The position numbers were made by a program, and so were the translations under genes. From Singulisphaera sp. GP187 (GTDB taxonomy: Bacteria > Planctomycetota > Phycisphaerae > Phycisphaerales > SM1A02), in the NCBI GenBank assembly GCA_945862215.1, contig CAMAXY010000005.1:21466-85465 (forward strand): a stretch of DNA of 64,000 bases, read 5' to 3'. The notes beneath the pieces are model-generated. The model did not search any database, was not told where the DNA came from, and worked only from the letters and a program-made list of their open reading frames with translations. Of this stretch, positions 1 to 8,115 are shown one piece after another (within the stretch, counting starts at the first letter, position 1; every line of letters starts with the position of its first letter).

Positions 1-2
1 GG

Positions 3-425
3 CCTGGTCAACTTGTCGTCTATTTGATCTTGGATCTCAATCGACTTGGTCTGCGAGTGAATGGATATTTGCGGATGCTCGAAGGCGTGGTCATCGAGAC
101 GCTGGCAGATTTCGGCGTCGTGGGCGAGCGTGATCACTGCGCAACTGGTGTCTGGGTGAATGGTCGCAAGATTTGTGCGATGGGAGTTCGATTGTCGCGC
201 TGGGTTTCGATGCATGGGATCGCACTCAATGTCAATCCCGATCTGAAGCAATTCGATTTGATCGTTCCTTGCGGATTGGTTGGTCGAGGAGTCACGAGCC
301 TCGAAAGTGAACTTGCTTCCAAAGCACCCACGTTGGCGGAAGTGAAGAAAGCGCTGGCTTTTCGGCTGAATTGCGCACTTTCTGCAGCGGGCCAAGCAGC
401 GGCAGTGGCGGGAGAATCAAGTTGA
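3..425 (+). CDS. lipB: Octanoyltransferase LipB, 5'-truncated by window edge
   Basis: LipB moves the octanoyl group from acyl carrier protein onto lipoyl domains of 2-oxoacid dehydrogenases and the glycine cleavage H protein. The reading frame is open from base 3 and begins with PGQLVVY, the end of the family HGPGQLV motif, so the TTG start in the ORF track is not the real start. The lysine of RKICAMG and the cysteine of IVPCGL match the catalytic Lys and Cys of the family, followed by the usual short helical C-terminus. The N-terminal part with the first acyl-binding motif lies outside the window. It is followed 61 bases later by lepA on the same strand. Confidence 0.9.
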   Translation, partial: PGQLVVYLILDLNRLGLRVNGYLRMLEGVVIETLADFGVVGERDHCATGVWVNGRKICAMGVRLSRWVSMHGIALNVNPDLKQFDLIVPCGLVGRGVTSLESELASKAPTLAEVKKALAFRLNCALSAAGQAAAVAGESS

Positions 426-486
426 TGCGGTGCAGGTTCGGGTCTGCACTACACTTCAGGGCTCTCATCAGGTCTGTCGACTTCCA

Positions 487-2301
487 ATGAACATTCGCAA
501 TTTCTCAATCATCGCACACATCGATCACGGCAAAAGCACATTGGCCGATCGACTCTTGCAGGCGACCAACGCACTTTCGAAGCGCGAGGCGCGTGCGCAA
601 TTCTTGGACTCCATGGATTTGGAACGCGAGCGCGGCATCACCATCAAGGCAAGTGCTGTTTCTGTGCAGCACACTTGTGATGGCGAAGATTTCGAATTGA
701 ACTTTATTGATACGCCTGGTCACGTGGACTTCACATACGAAGTGAGTCGCGCATTGACTGCGTGCGAAGGTGCGATTCTTGTTGTCGATTCCACTCAAGG
801 CGTGCAGGCCCAAACTGTGGCCAACGCATATCTCGCCGTCGCAGCAGGATTGGAATTGATCCCCGTCATCAACAAGATTGATCTTCCCGCTGCCGATCCC
901 GATGGAGTTGCGATGGAAATCGAACAGGTGCTTGGACTGCCTGCAGAAGACTGCATCTTAGTTTCTGCGAAAACTGGTCAGGGAATTCAAGAATTACTCG
1001 ATATGGTTTGTCGGAAGTTGCCTGCGCCGCGACCTGCAAAGACTGACAAGCTTCGCGGACTGATTTTTGACGCAAAATATGATGATTATCGCGGTGTTGT
1101 GGTCTATGTTCGAATTTTCGATGGCACGTTGAAAGTCGGCGACAAGATTCGCATGATGGGAACTGGTCGACACTTTATGGTCAGCGAATTGACGCGCTAT
1201 ACGCCGCATATCACGCGAGTGAAAGAACTTGGATGGGCACAGGTCGGTTCGATCAGCGCGAGCATCAAGAGTCTGGGCGATGTTCGAGTTGGCGATACGG
1301 TGACGCTTGATGGATCACCTGCAGAAGAGGCGCTCGCGGGTTATGAAGAACCAAAGCAGATGGTGTTCTGCGATTTTTATCCTTCGAGCGCTGATGCCGA
1401 AACGGGTACTGGCAAGAAGGCAAGTTTCGAAGCACTGCGCGAAGCGATCGAAAAACTCAGTCTCAACGATGCAAGTTTCACTTTCGAGGTTCAGCATTCC
1501 GAAGCGCTTGGTTTCGGATATCGCTGCGGATTTCTTGGATTGCTCCACATGGACATCATTCAAGAACGACTCGAGCGCGAAGGTGGCGTTGAAATTGTGC
1601 AGACTGCGCCAACGGTCAAATATCTTGTGGACTTAACCACGGGAGAGCAAGTCGAAATTCATAATCCTGCGGATTTGCCAGATCCATCACAAATGGCTGC
1701 AATTCGCGAGCCAATTGCAAAGTTGGAGATCATGTGTCCGACCGAAAATATCGGCGACTTGATCAAGTTGTGCGACAGCCGTCGCGGCATTTTTAAGGCG
1801 CAGCGATTTCTCAGCGAAGGCCGTCAGATTTTGGATTATGAATTGCCGATGGCAGAGATCATCTATGACTTTTATGACAAGTTGAAATCGCTCACGCGCG
1901 GATACGGCACGATGGATTATCACGTTGTTGCATATCGAGCCGACAACTTGGCCAAGGTCAACATTTTGGTGAACGGCGAAGTGGTTGAAGCCCTCAGCTT
2001 GATTTGCCATCGATCAACCGCTGAGATTCGCAGTCGTTTGATCTTGTCGAAGCTGAAGAAGCAAATCGATCGACATCAATTCGAAATTGCGTTGCAGGCC
2101 GCAGTGGGTGGAAAAGTCATTGCTCGCGAATCGATCCAAGCGATGCGGAAAAACGTGACTGCGAAGTGCTATGGCGGCGATATCAGCCGCAAGCGCAAGC
2201 TGTTGGAAAAGCAGAAAGAAGGCAAGAAGCGGATGAAGCAGATCGGATCTGTTTCCATTCCGCAGGAAGCCTTCTTGGCAGTTCTCGAACAGAGCGAGTG
2301 A
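487..2301 (+). CDS. lepA: Elongation factor 4 (LepA), back-translocating GTPase
   Basis: LepA is a ribosome-bound GTPase that acts on stalled or mis-translocated ribosomes. I chose the ATG at 487 (MNIRNFSIIAHIDHGKST) rather than the upstream GTG at 430 because the family begins directly with this G1 motif. That gives 604 residues, the usual length. Visible GTPase motifs are AHIDHGKST (G1), DTPGH (G3) and NKIDLP (G4). The C-terminus carries the LepA-specific block with YGGDISRKRKLLEKQKEGKKRMK. No strong Shine-Dalgarno sequence is visible upstream. This is a complete, unremarkable housekeeping gene. Confidence 0.97.
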   Translation: MNIRNFSIIAHIDHGKSTLADRLLQATNALSKREARAQFLDSMDLERERGITIKASAVSVQHTCDGEDFELNFIDTPGHVDFTYEVSRALTACEGAILVVDSTQGVQAQTVANAYLAVAAGLELIPVINKIDLPAADPDGVAMEIEQVLGLPAEDCILVSAKTGQGIQELLDMVCRKLPAPRPAKTDKLRGLIFDAKYDDYRGVVVYVRIFDGTLKVGDKIRMMGTGRHFMVSELTRYTPHITRVKELGWAQVGSISASIKSLGDVRVGDTVTLDGSPAEEALAGYEEPKQMVFCDFYPSSADAETGTGKKASFEALREAIEKLSLNDASFTFEVQHSEALGFGYRCGFLGLLHMDIIQERLEREGGVEIVQTAPTVKYLVDLTTGEQVEIHNPADLPDPSQMAAIREPIAKLEIMCPTENIGDLIKLCDSRRGIFKAQRFLSEGRQILDYELPMAEIIYDFYDKLKSLTRGYGTMDYHVVAYRADNLAKVNILVNGEVVEALSLICHRSTAEIRSRLILSKLKKQIDRHQFEIALQAAVGGKVIARESIQAMRKNVTAKCYGGDISRKRKLLEKQKEGKKRMKQIGSVSIPQEAFLAVLEQSE

Positions 2302-2365
2302 TTACGCACTCTTTGCCAGCTGCGAATAGCAAACTTCGGCTTGAACATCAGGCTATTCTTGGGCA

Positions 2366-3091
2366 ATGCGAATGACAGCTTCTATCGTTGCCACCTCCGT
2401 GCTTTCAAGCGCGCTTACGGCATTCTTTATGAGTGGTCTCGATCACTCGGCTTCGGCGCGCGTCATGCCGTTGCCGCAGGATCTTGGGCCAGCCGATGCG
2501 CTTGTGCTTTCTGGCAAGAGTGATCTGCGCGTCACGAATGTTGATGGGCGAATCAGTTGGTCCGATCAGCCGAGCAGTCGAGCCTTTTCAATTGGCACAG
2601 TGCATGTGGGGCGAATTCTTGGCGCGCTCTTGCAGAGCGATAAATTTTCGGCAGAGGAATCTGAATTGGCTTCATCGCGACAGAAAATAGGCGAAGAGTT
2701 TGAGGCTCGTTACAAGGCAATGTTGGAGAAAGCAAAAGGAATAGATAAAGACTCGCCAGATTTTCCTGCCGCTCGCGCTGAGTTCGAGGACTTTCAGCAG
2801 GAATACACAGCTTGGAGTACGCAGAGCGAAAAGGAAGTAGACGCGATGCGCACACGCCATTATCAAACTGCCTATGCCGATTTGCGTGAAGCGGTCGAAG
2901 TCGTTTCCGATCGACGCAAGATTGACTTGGTCATGCGCTTTGTTCCCGCAAGTGACAAGATTGTTTCGGGCGAGGAAGCCAGCATTGCGCAACAGTTGAT
3001 GGCACGCACATTCTTGCGATCACCAGATTCCATCGACATCACAGAAGACATCTTGACGGAAATGAATTTGCAAGCCCCAAAGAAAGACTAA
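2366..3091 (+). CDS. OmpH/Skp-like secreted coiled-coil protein, copy 1
   Basis: A 241-residue protein with an N-terminal hydrophobic segment (signal peptide or anchor, residues 5-25) and a long charged helical middle (residues about 95-185) typical of the OmpH/Skp family of periplasmic chaperones. The segment VSDRRKIDLVMRFVP matches the conserved end of the Skp helical hairpin, where family members read as being unable to bind partners cytoplasmically. It is followed 18 bases later by a clear paralogue sharing LPxDLGPADAxxLSGK, GRxSWSDxPSSRA and ARTFLRSP. ATG codons at 2366 and 2372 are both possible starts. A role in outer-membrane protein handling is inferred from family only; no bamA or lpx genes are nearby. 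Confidence 0.7.
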   Translation: MRMTASIVATSVLSSALTAFFMSGLDHSASARVMPLPQDLGPADALVLSGKSDLRVTNVDGRISWSDQPSSRAFSIGTVHVGRILGALLQSDKFSAEESELASSRQKIGEEFEARYKAMLEKAKGIDKDSPDFPAARAEFEDFQQEYTAWSTQSEKEVDAMRTRHYQTAYADLREAVEVVSDRRKIDLVMRFVPASDKIVSGEEASIAQQLMARTFLRSPDSIDITEDILTEMNLQAPKKD

Positions 3092-3109
3092 GTTTTTACG
3101 AGCCCAACC

Positions 3110-3856
3110 ATGAACCCATCAACAAAACCATTCTCAGGCCAAGGTCTTCTTATCGTGTTTGGATCATTACTCGCCGGAATGCTGGGCGCATTTCTGGCGC
3201 TTTCAGTTTCGGGAACGCCCGCAGTCGCAATGCGAATGTTGCCCACAGATCTGGGGCCTGCAGACGCAATGATTCTTTCTGGCAAGGATGGCAATGTCAC
3301 TGTGACCAATCAAGAAGGTCGATTGTCATGGTCTGATTCGCCATCGTCTCGGGCATACAGCATCGCATGTGTTTACATCGATCCGATTTTGAAGGGAATT
3401 TTGTCTGGAGTTCGATTCTCCAGCGATCGATCGAAGTTTGACGAAGAGGCAAAGACTCAGGGACAGGAATTCGAACGAAAGAGCAAAGCGCTGCAAGAGA
3501 AATATCCAGATTTGAAGCAGGGAGATGCCGCGTATGAAAGTGCTCGCGGCGAATACAAGGCACTTCAAGTCGAGTATGAAAAATGGATGACAGCTTTGCA
3601 AAAAGTCCAATCCAAGCACATGGCCGAACAAGTCGAGAAGGCATATGGAGAATTGATCGCTGCTGTGGACATCGTCGCGGAGCGCAAAAAGATCGACTTT
3701 GTCTATCGATTCATCCCACCAGCACGCGCATTCGAATCATCTGAACTCGCATCTGCAATGATGCAAGTTCAGGCGCGAACATTCTTGCGATCGCCCACTG
3801 GAACCGACATCTCCGAAGATGTGATCAAGGAACTGGGACTACCGGCGGCGCCCTAA
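3110..3856 (+). CDS. OmpH/Skp-like secreted coiled-coil protein, copy 2
   Basis: A 248-residue paralogue of the preceding gene. It has an N-terminal membrane segment (GLLIVFGSLLAGMLGAFLALS), a conserved block MRMLPTDLGPADAMILSGK, a charged coiled-coil region (residues about 105-190) and the conserved AERKKIDFVYRFIPP and ARTFLRSP tail. The tandem arrangement suggests local duplication, perhaps giving two subunits of one hetero-oligomer. Its 3' end overlaps the convergent gene at 3825-4730 by 32 bases, so the two C-termini share DNA in opposite strands. Confidence 0.7.
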   Translation: MNPSTKPFSGQGLLIVFGSLLAGMLGAFLALSVSGTPAVAMRMLPTDLGPADAMILSGKDGNVTVTNQEGRLSWSDSPSSRAYSIACVYIDPILKGILSGVRFSSDRSKFDEEAKTQGQEFERKSKALQEKYPDLKQGDAAYESARGEYKALQVEYEKWMTALQKVQSKHMAEQVEKAYGELIAAVDIVAERKKIDFVYRFIPPARAFESSELASAMMQVQARTFLRSPTGTDISEDVIKELGLPAAP

Positions 3857-4730
3857 GTGGATCTTTGGCTAGATCCTTCACCGGCGTATTGACCGGCGGA
3901 GAGTTTGATGCGGCTGGCGTGATCGGTGTGATCGGTGTGATTCGCCGAAGTTCGCCAAGCGGTGTCGTCAGCGCCTCGTTCATCGGATCCGAGGATTTTT
4001 TAGATCCTGCATCGGATCCACCATCAGATTCAGAATTCTTGGCCCCCGATCGATCTGGGCGATCGACGACCGCGCAAATCACAGGATTCTGCGCAGATCC
4101 ATCAGAAAGCAATCTGATGTATTGGCCATCGAAACTCCAAGTTCCATTGTGGCTCGCTCTGGAAAGAAGCGCAGGATCGTTTCTTGATGGTGGATTTGCC
4201 GAAGGTGGACTTGATTCAAGTTGATACCTCCCATCTGCTGCAAGTATCAAACTTCCGCCGGGACCGCTCCACTTTCCAACATATAAATCTTCGGGTGCGA
4301 CAGGAGCCACATCAACATGAAGCATGTTGAGCGCTGACCCAGCATCAATAAAAATCTTGCCGTCTGTTCGCCGCATCGGAGCGCGGATTCGCGGCGGCAT
4401 CACACCTGGATTTTTTCGGTCGACATATGGTTCGAGCCAAATGGTGCGGTAATTCTGCCGATCCCAGCGTCCAATTTTCGAAGGAGGTCGAAAGCGGTTG
4501 GGTTGTCCCCACCAGTTGAACGCTCCATCTTGTTTGATGAGCATGATTTCTTCACCATTCGTCCACCAACCGATGATGCTGATTGTTTCCGTTGGGTCAA
4601 TGTCAAGTTTGGAATTTGCGGGGATGATCGCTGGTGCCGAAGGTTTTTGATCTTGGGCGATAGCTGCAGTTTGCACGCACAAAGCCGTCAAGCACGCAGT
4701 CAAAGCGCACGTGTGTTTGATTCGTTTCAT
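3825..4730 (-). CDS. Secreted protein of unknown function
   Basis: A 301-residue protein with a clear signal peptide (MKRIKHTCALTACLTALCVQ...AIAQ). I do not recognise a family. Residues about 45-110 contain a Trp-rich block (GWWTNGEEIMLIKQDGAF, WWGQPNRFRPP); residues about 155-215 look like a second beta-rich module (GKWSGPGGSL, GTWSFDGQYIRL). The C-terminal quarter is low-complexity, Ser/Asp then Pro-rich, and contains ITPITPITP encoded by a short tandem DNA repeat. AGGAG overlaps the rimO stop codon 6 bases before the start, so it is probably translationally coupled as the last gene of the nucleosidase/nadD-rimO operon. Confidence 0.65.
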   Translation of the reverse strand: MKRIKHTCALTACLTALCVQTAAIAQDQKPSAPAIIPANSKLDIDPTETISIIGWWTNGEEIMLIKQDGAFNWWGQPNRFRPPSKIGRWDRQNYRTIWLEPYVDRKNPGVMPPRIRAPMRRTDGKIFIDAGSALNMLHVDVAPVAPEDLYVGKWSGPGGSLILAADGRYQLESSPPSANPPSRNDPALLSRASHNGTWSFDGQYIRLLSDGSAQNPVICAVVDRPDRSGAKNSESDGGSDAGSKKSSDPMNEALTTPLGELRRITPITPITPAASNSPPVNTPVKDLAKDPLRAPPVVPVP

Positions 4731-4739
4731 TGAGTACTC

Positions 4740-6284
4740 CTATCTGATGACAGGGAGTCTGATCGTTGGATCAAGATCATCGCTCGGCTGTGCGACCAAG
4801 TCATATCCGTCCGAATCCACCACCGTGCACCGAACAAGTTCGCCTGCTGCAAGTGGTTCACGGCTTATGACATGAGTGAGTCCGTCGATTGATGGCGCTT
4901 GGTGATACGCGCGGCCAGTGAACATCAATGTTGCCTTGTTCACTCCCGTGGTCGCTTTCCCCTTCGTCGCTCCGCGCGAAGGACCATCAATGAGCACATC
5001 GAATTCTGATCGCTGCTCCGCAACAAAGAGCGCGTTTTCGAATGCAATTGATTGTTGCAACTCCATCAGTTCGCCTTCTCGTCGCTTGCTGTCTTCTTCA
5101 CAAACGCGCAGGGCGGGATCCGCATGCATCGTTCCTGACGGTGTTCCATCCTCGCAGGAATATCGAAAGACGCCCATCGCATCAAACTGCGATCGTTCGA
5201 CAAATGCGCAGAGCGCTTCGTGATCCGCTTCGGTTTCGCCAGGATGTCCAGTGATCAACGTCGTGCGAATCGACATTCCCGGAATGCGCTCACGCAATTC
5301 CTGCACAATATTTTCTTGATGCTCTGCCGTAACATTTCTTCGCATCAGATTCAGCATTCGATTCGTGGCGTGTTGCAACGGCATGTCGATGTACTTCACA
5401 ACACTTGAAAGTCGTGCGATTGCGTCCATCATTGCAGGAGTGAAGTTGGATGGATATGCGTACATCAATCGCACCCAACCGCTACCGACTTCTTGAACGA
5501 CCGAGTCGAGTTTTTCCAGCATCCCGACCAATCCACTCTCGTCACCGATGTCCATGCCCCAACTGGTGGTGTCTTGTCCGATCAGATTCAATTCGAAGAC
5601 TCCGTCATTCAAGAGCATGCGTGCTTCATTGGCGATTGCATCTTTCGTTTTTGAGCGCATTTTTCCACGAATGGACGGAATCGTGCAGAACGAACAGCGT
5701 TGATTGCATCCTTCAGAAACTCGAAGGTACGCCCAGTGTCGAGGCGTCAATCGAATGCGATTTTCATCTCCTTCGAAATAGCCAATTCCTCGCCCATCCT
5801 TACCTTGCACGGTCAATCCCACAGTTGGAATTCCGCGAGCGGATGCAGCAAGAAGTGCGTTGGATGAAATCCAATAGCCAGGACGAATTCCATCTTCGCC
5901 GAGTGTTTCGCGAACGACAGTCGAACCTCGCACTGCATCGATGATGTGATCGCGATCAAAGACGCCAATGAGTGCATCAATTCCAGGAGCCCACTCCAAG
6001 ATTTTAGCGCGGTGTCTTTGAACTAAACATCCCGCTACGACAACGCGTTTCAGATCGCCACGTTTCTTGCGTTCAAGAGCATCGCGAATCACTTCGAGCG
6101 ATTCATCTTTGCTCGCTTCAAGGAAGCCACAGGTGTTGACGACAATCGCATCGGGCGCTTCATCTTCGTTGACCAACTTCAATCCATCATTGGCCAAAAG
6201 TCCCAACATTTTTTCGCTATCGACCAAGTTCTTGGGACATCCCAAACTGACGAAAGCCACTCGTTCGATTGCGTTACTGCTCAT
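4740..6284 (-). CDS. rimO: Ribosomal protein S12 methylthiotransferase RimO
   Basis: A radical-SAM enzyme that adds a methylthio group to an aspartate of ribosomal protein S12. The N-terminal UPF0004 domain starts with VAFVSLGCPKNLVDSE. The radical-SAM cluster motif is CNQRCSFC inside SEGCNQRCSFCTIPSIRGKMRSK, and a C-terminal TRAM-like segment follows. I start at the ATG at 6284 (MSSNAIERVAF) because the longer ORF would overlap the upstream gene. At 514 residues it is longer than a typical RimO (about 440); the extra material sits between the N-terminal domain and the radical-SAM motif (residues about 150-190). RimO rather than MiaB is favoured by LGCPKNLVDSE. Confidence 0.95.
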   Translation of the reverse strand: MSSNAIERVAFVSLGCPKNLVDSEKMLGLLANDGLKLVNEDEAPDAIVVNTCGFLEASKDESLEVIRDALERKKRGDLKRVVVAGCLVQRHRAKILEWAPGIDALIGVFDRDHIIDAVRGSTVVRETLGEDGIRPGYWISSNALLAASARGIPTVGLTVQGKDGRGIGYFEGDENRIRLTPRHWAYLRVSEGCNQRCSFCTIPSIRGKMRSKTKDAIANEARMLLNDGVFELNLIGQDTTSWGMDIGDESGLVGMLEKLDSVVQEVGSGWVRLMYAYPSNFTPAMMDAIARLSSVVKYIDMPLQHATNRMLNLMRRNVTAEHQENIVQELRERIPGMSIRTTLITGHPGETEADHEALCAFVERSQFDAMGVFRYSCEDGTPSGTMHADPALRVCEEDSKRREGELMELQQSIAFENALFVAEQRSEFDVLIDGPSRGATKGKATTGVNKATLMFTGRAYHQAPSIDGLTHVISREPLAAGELVRCTVVDSDGYDLVAQPSDDLDPTIRLPVIR

Positions 6285-6294
6285 TCTTGGAATA

Positions 6295-7629
6295 CTAGGC
6301 ATAGAGCCCATATTGACGGATCCATGCCTCGACTTCAGGCGAGACAAGGTCGCCGAGGTTCTGGCCAGATCGCAGGCGCGAGCGAATCTCTGTTGCGCTC
6401 AAATCGACTGCTTCAAAGGGCAAAACGGCCTTTTCCCAACGCTCTCCATCCTCGCCCAGTCGCGAAAACTTCTCGTCGAGTTGGGCTGAAAGATCACGCG
6501 CAGCAAGGGGAGGTCGAGGGACAATTGCGATCGTCGCCAATTGGTGGTCAATTTCACGCCACTCTTTCCACCGATCAAATTGCAGAGCTTGATCGGCGCC
6601 GATCAACAGTACGAGATCATTTCTGCTCGCGCCTGACTCGCGTGCAATTTCTCGCAGAGTGTCCACAGTGAACGATTCTCCACTTCGATTCATTTCGCGT
6701 GAATCGATTACGACACCAGGCACTTTGGAAAACGCAAGCGTCGCCATCGCAAGTCTCTGTTGAGCTGATGCCGCCGCATTTCCTTGGCGCAGTGGACTCT
6801 GTCCTGCGGGAAGAATGATCACGCGATTGCATCCCAGAAAATTCGCCGCCTCTGCAACCATCTGCGCATGTCGACGATGAGGTGGATCAAATGTTCCGCC
6901 GAAAATGAGCATACGCTGAGGTTGATCGTACTTCGACAAAATCACCGCTAATTCCAAGCATAACTCGCGAAGTGCGTGACGAGCAGATGCGCCGATCGCC
7001 GCAAGCTTTGCAATACGACTTGGATGCGTAAGCAGTGAAGTTGCGAGTGCTATGACGTTGATCGACCCGTCGACGCGTGCAAGAGACGCGATCCACGGCG
7101 GAATGTCTGTCGCGGAATCGTCGCTCACTGCGCGAAAAACTCCCCACTTCCAACCACGCTGCGTCGCAAGAGATGCGAACGCAGCAGATTCCATATCAAC
7201 CATTCCCGCGCCAGTTTGATTACGCAATAATTTCTTCGACGCTGCATCTGCACAAGTTTTGTCGACCGATGCGATTACAGTCGTCCGCGATGATCGCAGC
7301 GGCGGCGAATACGAAGGATTTGGACGACAGAAATCCGCTCCTGCACCTCTGATCATTTCCGCGCTTCGCACGGTTGCGACGGTGAATGTCGGGTCGAGTG
7401 CTCCCGCAAGTCCGGCAAGAATCACGGTACGGCCAGTCGGAGAATCGTTTGCTTTGGTCGATCTTTTCGATTCCGCCCATCGCCAAACAGCTCCTGGTCC
7501 AACCCCGATGCACTCAAAATCCGCGGAAATGCCGCAATTTCCTAAGCCAGATTTGATGGATTGCAATTCGAAGTGTGTTGCCACCAGAATCAGCGGGGGA
7601 AGCAGAGATTTGGGATTCTGTTGACTCAT
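6295..7629 (-). CDS. nadD: Fusion: nucleoside phosphorylase/nucleosidase-like domain + nicotinate-nucleotide adenylyltransferase (NadD)
   Basis: A single 444-codon frame with two domains. Residues about 12-200 resemble the phosphorylase superfamily of 5'-methylthioadenosine/adenosylhomocysteine nucleosidases: LAGLAGALDP, and MVDMESAAFA, the segment that binds the ribose in that fold. Residues 240-444 are NadD, which makes deamido-NAD from nicotinate mononucleotide and ATP: LIFGGTFDPPHRRH (GxFDPxHxxH nucleotidyltransferase motif), IGADQALQFDRWKEW, and the ISSTxIR-like DLSATEIRSRL. There is no stop between the domains; an internal ATG at the domain junction could also give free NadD. It heads a minus-strand operon with rimO 10 bases downstream. 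Confidence 0.88.
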   Translation of the reverse strand: MSQQNPKSLLPPLILVATHFELQSIKSGLGNCGISADFECIGVGPGAVWRWAESKRSTKANDSPTGRTVILAGLAGALDPTFTVATVRSAEMIRGAGADFCRPNPSYSPPLRSSRTTVIASVDKTCADAASKKLLRNQTGAGMVDMESAAFASLATQRGWKWGVFRAVSDDSATDIPPWIASLARVDGSINVIALATSLLTHPSRIAKLAAIGASARHALRELCLELAVILSKYDQPQRMLIFGGTFDPPHRRHAQMVAEAANFLGCNRVIILPAGQSPLRQGNAAASAQQRLAMATLAFSKVPGVVIDSREMNRSGESFTVDTLREIARESGASRNDLVLLIGADQALQFDRWKEWREIDHQLATIAIVPRPPLAARDLSAQLDEKFSRLGEDGERWEKAVLPFEAVDLSATEIRSRLRSGQNLGDLVSPEVEAWIRQYGLYA

Positions 7630-7662
7630 AATGTTCTAAAAATTCATAGAGAAGAAAGATGA

Positions 7663-7690
7663 TTGCCGCCTCAGGGTAGAACGCTATACT
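7663..7690 (+). promoter_or_regulatory. Sigma-70-type promoter of the tRNA-Glu genes
   Basis: TTGCCG (7663-7668), a 16-base spacer and TATACT (7685-7690), 11 bases before the first base of tRNA-Glu(CTC). Spacing and position fit a housekeeping promoter. Confidence 0.65.
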
Positions 7691-7701
7691 CTTCGCCCCT
7701 C

Positions 7702-7776
7702 GGCCTCATCGTCTAGCCCGGTCTAGGACACGTCCTTCTCATGGATGGAACAGGGGTTCAAATCCCCTTGGGGTCA
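7702..7776 (+). tRNA. tRNA-Glu, anticodon CTC
   Basis: The cloverleaf can be drawn by eye. Acceptor GGCCTCA pairs with TGGGGTC plus discriminator A. The anticodon stem is CGTCC/GGATG with loop TTCTCAT, giving anticodon CTC. The T arm is CAGGGGTTCAAATCCCCTT. CCA is not encoded. Confidence 0.92.
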
Positions 7777-7866
7777 TTGGTATCTTGCAGGATCCCATGC
7801 GTTGAGAGTGGGAGTGAGTTGGTTGGTTTGACTTGTTTTGTGCTTCATTTGTATCGTTTGCGTATT

Positions 7867-7941
7867 GGGCCCATCGTCTAGCCTGGTCCAGGACACCTCC
7901 CTTTCAAGGAGGACACATGGGTTCGAATCCCATTGGGCTCA
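7867..7941 (+). tRNA. tRNA-Glu, anticodon TTC
   Basis: Acceptor GGGCCCA pairs with TGGGCTC plus discriminator A. Anticodon stem CCTCC/GGAGG with loop CTTTCAA gives anticodon TTC. The T arm is ATGGGTTCGAATCCCAT. It lies 90 bases after tRNA-Glu(CTC), probably in the same transcript. The D arms of the two genes are near identical, which suggests duplication followed by anticodon change. Confidence 0.93.
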
Positions 7942-7949
7942 TTTTTCGG

Positions 7950-7997
7950 TTTCTGCTTCGCTTTCTGCTTCGGTTTCTGTTTCGCTTTCTGCTTTGG
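7950..7997 (+). repeat. 12-bp tandem repeat after the tRNA pair
   Basis: Four near-identical units of TTTCTGYTTYGS directly follow tRNA-Glu(TTC). They generate the spurious low-complexity ORFs listed at 7833-8149. Two small hairpins follow (CGCAA/TTGCG near 8046, and AGCAA/TTGCT with a short T run near 8068-8085) that could be weak terminators. Confidence 0.7.
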
Positions 7998-8115
7998 TTG
8001 ATGCTTGCATGTTTTTGTTTTTTTGCCCTTGGGTGCGTTATTCCCCGCAACAATTATTGCGTTTCGTAGCAAAAAAATTGCTTTTCAGTAAAACTGAGGT
8101 AAGTTTCAAGAGCTT

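Noticed and set aside
2290-2320. GAGTG/CACTC hairpin after lepA as a terminator
   Set aside because: Only 5 base pairs and three T; too weak to call.
8068-8085. AGCAA-A5-TTGCT plus T run as terminator of the tRNA transcript
   Set aside because: A 5-bp AT-rich stem; possible but too weak to annotate separately, so it is mentioned under the adjacent repeat only.
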